A program made the position numbers and the translations under genes. From assembly GCA_016213125.1 (NCBI GenBank), contig JACRBR010000277.1, positions 1-10,642 of the forward strand: a stretch of DNA of 10,642 nucleotides, in the 5' to 3' direction. Each line of letters opens with the position of its first letter. Positions within the stretch are counted from its first letter, which is position 1. This document shows, piece by piece, positions 5,447-10,642 of the stretch. This DNA comes from Chloroflexota bacterium. Lineage in GTDB: Bacteria > Chloroflexota > Dehalococcoidia > DSTF01 > JACRBR01. The notes under the pieces were generated by a model, which saw only the letters and a program-made list of their open reading frames with translations, searched no databases and was not told the origin of the DNA.

Positions 5447-7630
5447 TTACGGAGCCGCGCGATCGAGCCTGAGCCGGTAGCGGCCGACGGAACCGCCGGA
5501 ACACCCGCGCGCCCGAATCGTGTACGTGCCGGAGAACTTCACCTCATACCGCGCGACGCTGGCCTCGGAGTCGTCGCAGTTGGAGGCCACGACCACGCCT
5601 CCGGCATCGAGCAGATCAAACGCGGGTGGGAGGCTGCCGCTCGCTTCCTCCGCCATTTGAATCGCGAGGAGATCACCAGCCGCCGCCTCGAACGTCCAGT
5701 CCTGGTAGTCGCCACCGAGTGCAATCTCCCCCTGCACCTCCCGGCCGAACGCGATCGTCCCGGGCGGGGGTTTGAGCAGCAGGATGAGGCGGTAGCCGCC
5801 GAGGTTGCCCGCGTTGCACCCGCTGGCGTGGATCGTGTACGTGCCCGTGAACCGAATGTGATGGTTAAGAAGGCGGGCTTCCGAGTCGTCGCAGGCGCCC
5901 CCGTCCTCGGCGTGCCCCGGATCCAGGAGCACGAAGCGTGGCGGGAGCGAAGCGCTCCCCTCCTCCAGCATGCGAATGGTAACGATGTCGCCCTCGTGTC
6001 CTTCGAAGGTCCACTCCTGGTAGTCGCCGGTGAGGGCGATCTCACCCACCGCTTCGCTGTTATAGGCAATGACCCCAGGTGGTGGCTTCAGAGCGAGCAT
6101 GAGGCGGTAGCCGCCGGCCGATGAGCTGCTGCAGCCGCCGATGACGACCGTGTAGGTACCCGTGAAGTTGAGCTTGTAGTTCTGGATCCTGGCTTCGGTT
6201 TCGTCGCAGCTCGAGCCCAATGACTGGCCGCTCGGATCGAGCAGTTGGACGTTGGGCGCGAGCGAGGCGCTGCCGTCCTCGACGACGCGAACGGTCACGA
6301 TCTCCCCCACCGTTCCCTTGAAGCTCCACCGTTGCTGCGCCCCGGCGCCGACGGTTCCGGTCTGTTCATCACCGTACGCCAGCATCGGCTGCGACGGGGT
6401 TGTCGCCGTCGGCGCAACCGGCGGAGAGATCGGCGTGGCAATCGGAGGCGGGGTCGCGGCGTTACTCAGCACCGTGGCGACCCGAGCCAGCGTCGAGACA
6501 GGGGCAGGGCTCGGGCGCGTGAACACCGTCGGGCTTCGCCCTCCCCCTCCGCCGCCGGACGAGCTCAGCACCGGCACCAGCAGGGCCAGCAGGCCGATCA
6601 CGGTGATGGCGCCCGCCGGCAGGAGCAGGCTGAAGGAGCCGACGCCTTGCCAGTCCCCCGTCGCGAAGCTGCGCTTCTGTGCGGGAAGCTTCTGCAGCTC
6701 TTCGATGCGCTTGGCGGTCGATGGGTGGGTGGCCGTCAGCTCCTCCAGCCACCCGCTGACCAGGAACGGCGGCCCAAAGCACAATGCGCCGATGGTGCCG
6801 GCGCCACTGCTCATCGGCGGGCCCGCTTCCACCCGCGCGAGCGCCCGCGCGGCCGCTTCCGGATCGCCTGTCAGGGCCACGCCGGTCGCGTCGGCCAGGA
6901 ACTCGCGCTGCCGAAACAGCGCCAGCCGCATCAGCAGGGCGATGAACGCCCAGGCCGCCGCGATCCACTTGAGGCCATAGCCGAGCATGAGCCCCATGAT
7001 CATCAGCCAGATGCCGAACAGCTGGCCGAAGACGCCCATGTCGGCGAACACCCTGGGAAACTGGCGCGAAAAGATGTTGATGGCCTCGCCAGCGGCGCTC
7101 GCGGCGACCTTCACGGCGATGACCCACATGAACACGGCCAGCGTCCACGATGCGAGTGTCGTGTCCCGGTTGATGACGTGACCCAGCTCATGGGCCGCCA
7201 CCGCCCTGACCTCGTCCTCGGGAAGATCCCGGAGCAGTCCCGAGAAGAAGATGATGCGGGCGTTCGCCCCGGTGCCCACGGCAAAAGCGTTGTAGTGCTC
7301 CTGCTCCGCGACGTAGAGCGGCGGCGCCGTCGTGTGCGCCTCGGCGGCCAGATCGCGCATGAGCGATCCGAGCCAGGGGTACTCCCCCTCCAGGAACGGC
7401 CGGGCTCCTGCGGCACGCATGAAAATGGGCTCCGCCGCGAGGCCGAGGATGAGGACGATCGCGCCCATCGACCCGAGCGCGATCAAGGAGGCCTGGACAG
7501 AGCCGGACAACGCGCCTACCAGGAGGACGACGATGCCGGCGTTGATGAGAAAGCCGCCGAGCGCCAGACCGGTCGCCAGGCGAAGGCTGTTCAGGCGTCG
7601 CGCGATCGGATCGTGTTCCATGGCGTCCAT
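5447..7630 (-). CDS. HtpX-like M48 membrane metalloprotease fused to three PPC-like domains
   Basis: The protein has 727 residues, against roughly 280-300 for ordinary HtpX. Two membrane segments (about 17-37 and 46-68) precede the zinc motif HELGH (147-151). Two more hydrophobic stretches follow (about 160-180 and 200-230), then REFLADATG with Glu 243 as the likely third zinc ligand, and the family-typical THPSTAKRIEEL at about 301. This is the M48B layout: a membrane protease whose catalytic face is normally cytoplasmic and which degrades damaged membrane proteins. It continues with an extra membrane segment (about 333-354), a Gly run and a Pro/Thr linker (about 357-415), and three tandem beta-rich repeats (417-727). 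The extra segment should place the repeats outside the membrane. M1 (7630) and M4 (7621) both lack a Shine-Dalgarno; the promoter 10 nt upstream suggests a leaderless or near-leaderless mRNA. Confidence 0.9.
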   Translation of the reverse strand: MDAMEHDPIARRLNSLRLATGLALGGFLINAGIVVLLVGALSGSVQASLIALGSMGAIVLILGLAAEPIFMRAAGARPFLEGEYPWLGSLMRDLAAEAHTTAPPLYVAEQEHYNAFAVGTGANARIIFFSGLLRDLPEDEVRAVAAHELGHVINRDTTLASWTLAVFMWVIAVKVAASAAGEAINIFSRQFPRVFADMGVFGQLFGIWLMIMGLMLGYGLKWIAAAWAFIALLMRLALFRQREFLADATGVALTGDPEAAARALARVEAGPPMSSGAGTIGALCFGPPFLVSGWLEELTATHPSTAKRIEELQKLPAQKRSFATGDWQGVGSFSLLLPAGAITVIGLLALLVPVLSSSGGGGGGRSPTVFTRPSPAPVSTLARVATVLSNAATPPPIATPISPPVAPTATTPSQPMLAYGDEQTGTVGAGAQQRWSFKGTVGEIVTVRVVEDGSASLAPNVQLLDPSGQSLGSSCDETEARIQNYKLNFTGTYTVVIGGCSSSSAGGYRLMLALKPPPGVIAYNSEAVGEIALTGDYQEWTFEGHEGDIVTIRMLEEGSASLPPRFVLLDPGHAEDGGACDDSEARLLNHHIRFTGTYTIHASGCNAGNLGGYRLILLLKPPPGTIAFGREVQGEIALGGDYQDWTFEAAAGDLLAIQMAEEASGSLPPAFDLLDAGGVVVASNCDDSEASVARYEVKFSGTYTIRARGCSGGSVGRYRLRLDRAAP
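5450..6382 (-). repeat. Three tandem PPC-like domain repeats in the M48 protein
   Basis: Repeat units cover residues 417-519 (6074-6382), 520-624 (5759-6073) and 625-727 (5450-5758). Shared features are a W-x-F strand near the start (RWSF, EWTF, DWTF), a GxIVTVR/GDIVTIR strand, L-L-D-P or L-L-D-A, a C-D-x-(T/S)-E-A segment, FTGTYT or FSGTYT, and GGYRL or GRYRL. Cysteines fall at 475/500, 580/605 and 685/710, exactly 105 residues apart from unit to unit, so no indels separate the conserved cores. The pattern resembles pre-peptidase C-terminal beta-sandwich domains; the spaced cysteines suggest one disulfide per unit outside the membrane. Confidence 0.8.
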
Positions 7631-7640
7631 AGTGGCGCCG

Positions 7641-7670
7641 ATCGTAGTGCCTCGTGCACGAATGAGTCAA
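7641..7670 (-). promoter_or_regulatory. Sigma70-like promoter of the M48 gene, giving a leaderless or short-leader mRNA
   Basis: On the minus strand: -35 TTGACT (7670-7665, five of six), an 18-nt spacer, -10 TACGAT (7646-7641, four of six). Only 10 nt separate the -10 box from ATG 7630, so transcription should begin within a few bases of the start codon, consistent with the missing Shine-Dalgarno. Confidence 0.5.
7652..7661. promoter_or_regulatory. 10-bp palindrome inside the M48 promoter spacer
   Basis: TCGTGCACGA is a perfect palindrome lying wholly between the -35 and -10 boxes of the predicted M48 promoter, a common place for a repressor site. Operator function is inference from position. 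Confidence 0.3.
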
Positions 7671-7921
7671 GTGCTCTGTGGCGGGTGCTCAGCTGAAGGC
7701 CCGGTCCATCCCTAGGCGCCCGCGCTAAAGCGCATCGCGTCTCAAGGGGGTCAACCCTGCAAACCAAGGCCTTACGAAGGGTTGGCAGGAGCCGTACCGG
7801 ATTGTCCCGCACGGGTGCCAAGCGCTCCAGAACGAAGTGCCAGGCGCGTGATCACCACCACACCTGTCACAAGAACGAGACGCTCTTGGCCCGTCCTAAT
7901 GCCGATGTCGCAAGCTGGGGA
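7671..7921. other. Intergenic region between divergent M48 and USP-like genes
   Basis: No convincing gene lies here. The only notable structure is an imperfect dyad at 7756-7789: CCTGC pairs with GCAGG, CAA with TTG, and CCTT with AAGG around an ACG loop, with small internal bulges (about 12 pairs). It has no T-run on either side. No tRNA-like fold was found. An in-frame TTG at 7802 extends the USP-like reading frame into this stretch, but that extension does not resemble the family. Confidence 0.4.
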
Positions 7922-8350
7922 GTGCGATCCTGTACCTATAGGTGGAGGTGCGGTCTGCGAGTCCTGATCCCGGTTGACTGCCGCGTGTCGCCCCGCGCGT
8001 TACTGGAGCGATGCCAGCGTTTCGCGGACGCGGGCTCGTGCACGGTCATATTGGCCCACATCGCAGGAAATGGCGAAGCGGCGGATGACACCGCACTCAA
8101 CGATTGCCTCGCCAAGGCCACCAGCGCGCTTCGGCACGCCGGCTTGGATGCGGTGTACGTCGTCCGCGAAGGGGAATCCCGCGTCGAGATCGCCCGCCTC
8201 GCGCACGAACTCGACGCCCACCTTCTGATTCCCGCAGCTGGCGCGACCTTGTGCCATCGTGCGGGAGGCGGCCCCGCTGGAGTGCCGCCTCCCACATGCT
8301 CCGAAACTTCGAGCTTCTCGCCTAAGGCTTCGTCACGGGCCCGCCGGTAG
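7922..8350 (+). CDS. Universal stress protein-like gene, apparently frameshifted near 8230
   Basis: The frame contains LRVLIPVD (from 7955), TVILAHI, a helix ending SALRHAG, AVYVVREGESRVEIARLAHELDAHLLI: the strand-helix order of a UspA-type alpha/beta domain, including the characteristic E-I-A-x-L-A-x-x-x-x-A-x-L-L-I segment. After 8230 this frame turns into low-quality sequence (AGGGPAGVPPP) to a stop at 8350. The frame starting at 8230 instead reads SRSWRDL ... SAASHMLRNFELLA, matching the family's final GSxAxxVLRxxxxPVLVV helix and strand, and stops at 8323-8325. A one-base loss near 8230 is the simplest reading, so the intact product would be about 124 residues. The start is uncertain: GTG 7922 is in frame, while CTG 7955 has GGAGG six nt upstream and would begin directly at the first strand. 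The role in the family is nucleotide-linked stress response; here it is inferred. Confidence 0.55.
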   Translation: MRSCTYRWRCGLRVLIPVDCRVSPRALLERCQRFADAGSCTVILAHIAGNGEAADDTALNDCLAKATSALRHAGLDAVYVVREGESRVEIARLAHELDAHLLIPAAGATLCHRAGGGPAGVPPPTCSETSSFSPKASSRARR

Positions 8351-10040
8351 ACCACGCCGCAGGTGTAATTCCAAGGCACCTGTTCACGAGGTCCGGTGTC
8401 GCCGTGATGCCGGAGTAGTAGTCGTGCGTGAACCCGCTGTTATTGTTGTACGTCGAGTTCGGGATGCTTGGATCGTCGGACAGGACGTAGTTCGCACCCG
8501 TCTTGCAGTGACGATAGATCGACTGCCCCTGCTGGATGTAGTGATTGTCGACAGCCGGACTCGGGGATGCTCCCTTGGCCGCGAAATGGAAGAGGATCGA
8601 GTGACCCCACTCGTGCTTGAAGACATTCTCCTCGGTGTCTGACACGGACGTCACGGGGAACGTCGAAAGGGTCTGGCTCGTACCTGTCCACCACGCGAGC
8701 CCGCCGCAGCTGTGGAGATCCACGGACTGCCCGTTGTACTGGTCGATCCCGGTGTCGTCCCACGCGACAATCACGGCGTCGAAGGCCGGATCGAGATTCG
8801 CTGAGACGCTGGACTGGTTCGGTGCGAAGGTGCAGGTCGAGGCCAGCTGCCCGAGCGCCTGAGTCGGATAGCGCACGGTGAGCTGCGGTCGCTGGTATCC
8901 GCTGGACAGTAGCGGGATGCCGGTGTTCACGAAGCGGCCGGCGGCGTTTGCCGCCCGGTTCTTCTCCGTCTGCGTCATCGTCGCGATCACGCGGTGTGAC
9001 CCGGAGCCGTCGGTGTAGGAGAAGTCGGTCGTGCCGTAGATCAGCACGAGGATCTTCCAGTCGATCGGTCGATCCACTCGGAGGTCATCGAACCAGACTG
9101 TGCCGGTCGAGGTCGCACCCCAGTGCCCGATGCGTGCCGCCGGCTGGATCTGGGTGTCCGCGCCGGAGTTGAAGGGGAACGAGACGTAGGTCCAGGTGTT
9201 CGTGCCGAACAGCCCGGGCGAGTGCTCCCAGCGTCCGAAGAGGCCCAGGCTCGCGCCCGCGCCCCCGCTCACGCTCTGCGTCTTGATCCAGCCCGAAAGG
9301 ATGTAGTCCGTGTTCGGCTGGACGGCGATGGTCTGACTCCAGTACGCATCGTTCGTGCCGCTCGCCGCAATCTTGGCGCTTCTCGTTCCTTCGACGAAAT
9401 TGCTGCTGTCCCAGGTGAAGGTGGCGGTGCTGGGCGTCCAGGCGGACGTGCTCCAGTTGACGGGCATGCTGCCCGCACCGTCCTCGAAGCCGCCATTTGA
9501 GAGGAAGCCAAGCTCGAGGCGCAGGTCATCGAACCAGACCGTGCCAGTCGAAGTCGCGCTCCAGTGGCCGAGGCGCGCCCCGATGGTGACCTGCGAGTTG
9601 GTGCCCGAGCTGAACGGGAAGGTCACGAACGTCCAGTTGTTGGTCCCGTACAGGCCTGTGGACCGATCCCAGGTCCCGTACAGCCCCAGATTTGCCCCGG
9701 CCCCGCCGGTCACGTTCTGGGTCTTGATCCAGCCCGAGAGAACGTAGTGCATGTGCGGCTGGACGTTCACGGTCTGCGTCCAGCGGGCGTCGTTGGATGC
9801 AGAGTTCGTGATCTTCACACTCTTCGAGCCACCATGGAAGGTGGCGTTGTCCCACGTGAACGTGACGGTCCCGGGGTCGTACGCCGACTTGCTCCATCCG
9901 GTTGGCGTCCCGGTCGGACTGTAGGTGCCGTTCTCGAAGCCGCCGTTGGTGAGCACAGATGCGGCATGAACGCTGCCCGAGGAGAGCCAGATGGAGATCG
10001 ACGCAAGCACAAGGAGGCCTAGTAGCGAGATCTTTCTCAT
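8322..10040 (-). CDS. Secreted zincin-like metalloprotease with two carbohydrate-binding-like domains
   Basis: ATG 10040 is chosen because GGAG lies seven nt upstream and the protein then begins with a signal peptide (MRKISLLGLLVLASISIWLS, cleavage likely at V-H-A near residue 26); the frame runs open to 10175. The mature protein of 572 residues total has two homologous beta-sandwich units at about 29-175 and 179-322. They share NGGFE near the start, S-G-W-I-K-T-Q, GGAGAxLGL, and ATSTGTVWFDDLR at the end, as in CBM4/9/22-type carbohydrate-binding modules. The C-terminal 245 residues carry VFKHEWGHSILFHF, an HExxH zinc site at 476-480 with a nearby His 485, plus VDNHY and FTHDYYSG as possible further ligands. 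It is likely an exported enzyme acting on glycoprotein or polysaccharide-associated substrate. The peptidase family is not recognised. Its stop TAG (8322-8324) overlaps the TAA (8323-8325) of the restored USP-like frame. Confidence 0.85.
   Translation of the reverse strand: MRKISLLGLLVLASISIWLSSGSVHAASVLTNGGFENGTYSPTGTPTGWSKSAYDPGTVTFTWDNATFHGGSKSVKITNSASNDARWTQTVNVQPHMHYVLSGWIKTQNVTGGAGANLGLYGTWDRSTGLYGTNNWTFVTFPFSSGTNSQVTIGARLGHWSATSTGTVWFDDLRLELGFLSNGGFEDGAGSMPVNWSTSAWTPSTATFTWDSSNFVEGTRSAKIAASGTNDAYWSQTIAVQPNTDYILSGWIKTQSVSGGAGASLGLFGRWEHSPGLFGTNTWTYVSFPFNSGADTQIQPAARIGHWGATSTGTVWFDDLRVDRPIDWKILVLIYGTTDFSYTDGSGSHRVIATMTQTEKNRAANAAGRFVNTGIPLLSSGYQRPQLTVRYPTQALGQLASTCTFAPNQSSVSANLDPAFDAVIVAWDDTGIDQYNGQSVDLHSCGGLAWWTGTSQTLSTFPVTSVSDTEENVFKHEWGHSILFHFAAKGASPSPAVDNHYIQQGQSIYRHCKTGANYVLSDDPSIPNSTYNNNSGFTHDYYSGITATPDLVNRCLGITPAAWSTGGPVTKP
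9075..9956 (-). repeat. Tandem duplication encoding two carbohydrate-binding-like domains
   Basis: Two units of about 440 bp (9513-9956 and 9075-9506) encode domains with the same motif order. DNA similarity is still high in places: around 9065-9120 and 9525-9580 both strands share GGTCATCGAACCAGAC followed by a near-identical stretch encoding TSTGTVWFDDLR. This suggests internal duplication, probably recent or kept similar by conversion. Confidence 0.75.
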
Positions 10041-10138
10041 GTTCTCACTCCATTGAACTTCTAGGGATTGAGTTGCAGAGCCGCTGCGTGGCCGACGTGG
10101 CGCCAGGCGCCGGTTGCACTTGACAGCGGTGAGCGCCG

Positions 10139-10168
10139 ATCCTACTAGAGCGTACAAGAAGTTGTCTA
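10139..10168 (-). promoter_or_regulatory. Candidate promoter of the secreted zincin gene
   Basis: On the minus strand: -35 TAGACA (10168-10163, five of six), an 18-nt spacer, -10 TAGGAT (10144-10139, four of six). Transcription would start near 10132, leaving a leader of about 90 nt before ATG 10040. Confidence 0.35.
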
Positions 10169-10642
10169 GGGCCATCTGGCCGGTATGTGATAGCCGCGCG
10201 CCCTGGTACTCGCCTGTACATCACGTCGATCGCCGGCGGGTTCCCACTGCTATCCAGGTTTGCGAGCGCGCTCGGGGGCGTTGGCGAATGGGCTCGCGAC
10301 CGCTGGGGGCTAACCATCCCTGCGTAGTGTCGCGGGACACTGCTCCGTGGTCGTGGGCCGATGCCCCACGATGAACTCTCTGTAGGCTCGCTGCCGAGTT
10401 GGCACGCGCTCTACAGAGGCGGAGCGATCCGTATGAGACTCAGCAGCGCCCCTAGCGACGCCAGCGACCTCTTGGTTCCAAGGGTGGGCACGGCCCCACT
10501 AACGATCTCGGACCTGGGGCCACTTCAGACCGACTCAGTCTCCTGGGCGGGCTGGGTTCCTTGATTCGAGTGATAGGCGTGGTCGCTTGAGCGCGCTTGG
10601 CGTAGCGGCTAGTATCGTTCGACCAGGCTAACCAGGTTCTGA
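10169..10642. other. Gene-free stretch with short palindromes
   Basis: No convincing coding region, tRNA or mobile element lies here; small open frames (for example 10361-10564 plus) lack a ribosome-binding site and family-like sequence. Structures seen are a 12-bp perfect palindrome CGAGCGCGCTCG (10263-10274), a hairpin AGTGTC-GCGG-GACACT (10326-10341), a second copy of the GAGCGCGCT core at 10589-10597, and a candidate outward promoter at 10587-10615. Confidence 0.5.
10587..10615 (+). promoter_or_regulatory. Candidate plus-strand promoter pointing out of the window
   Basis: TTGAGC (10587-10592), a 17-nt spacer and TAGTAT (10610-10615) each match four of six consensus bases at optimal spacing. 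The -35 box overlaps the GAGCGCGCT core shared with the palindrome at 10263-10274. It would drive a gene beyond the right edge. Confidence 0.3.

Noticed and set aside
6245..7696. Plus-strand 483-residue open frame
   Set aside because: It is antisense to the M48 protease and extremely Arg/Gly/His-rich; a shadow of high-GC coding DNA.
10120..10148. Plus-strand TTGACA-17-TACTAG as a promoter
   Set aside because: The -35 is perfect but the -10 is poor, no gene follows it, and it overlaps the better-placed minus-strand promoter of the zincin gene.
10361..10564. Plus-strand 67-residue open frame
   Set aside because: There is no Shine-Dalgarno, third-position GC is only moderate, and there is no family-like sequence; kept as non-coding.
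10560..10642. Possible tRNA 3' part (GTTCGAC near 10617 and a later ACCA)
   Set aside because: The flanking bases do not form a T-arm or acceptor stem and no anticodon arm can be folded.

Overview
The window is GC-rich bacterial chromosome-like DNA with tightly packed genes and strong G/C preference at third codon positions. The likely source is Chloroflexota or a related high-GC environmental lineage. This rests on gene content and style only: a VirD4/TraG-type ATPase paired with a replication-relaxation protein, Pro/Thr-rich linkers before exported beta domains, and secreted proteins with tandem beta-sandwich modules. No rRNA, tRNA, CRISPR array or recognisable insertion sequence was seen.

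Layout. At the left edge, a minus-strand gene for an exported protein of unknown function (1-881) runs off the window. It has a good sigma70-like promoter (1021-1049) and a leader with two hairpins. Next is a compact minus-strand operon read from 4107 to 1094: a membrane-anchored TraG/VirD4-like DNA-transfer ATPase, a replication-relaxation family protein with a winged-helix start and a nuclease-like PD...ExE pattern, and a small helix-turn-helix protein. The three are coupled by a 4-nt gap and a 20-nt overlap, each with a strong Shine-Dalgarno that fixes its start. Diverging from this operon is a 421-residue protein with a Nudix-like C-terminal domain (4171-5436). The 63-bp gap between them holds a perfect 16-bp palindrome. 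These four genes look like an accessory DNA-transfer or DNA-processing module; no relaxase, integrase or T4SS channel gene is visible.

The right half concerns the cell envelope. A minus-strand HtpX-like M48 protease (5447-7630) carries an extra membrane segment, a Pro/Thr linker and three 105-residue PPC-like repeats, each with a cysteine pair. Its promoter appears to give a (nearly) leaderless mRNA. Diverging from it is a universal-stress-protein-like gene (about 7922-8350) that appears to have lost one base near 8230. Its restored frame ends at 8325, overlapping the stop codon of the next gene. That gene (8322-10040, minus) encodes a secreted zincin-like protein with a signal peptide, two tandem carbohydrate-binding-like beta-sandwich domains and an HEWGH motif.

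The last 600 bp (10041-10642) contain no convincing gene, only candidate promoters and short palindromes, including one plus-strand promoter at the edge that points out of the window.
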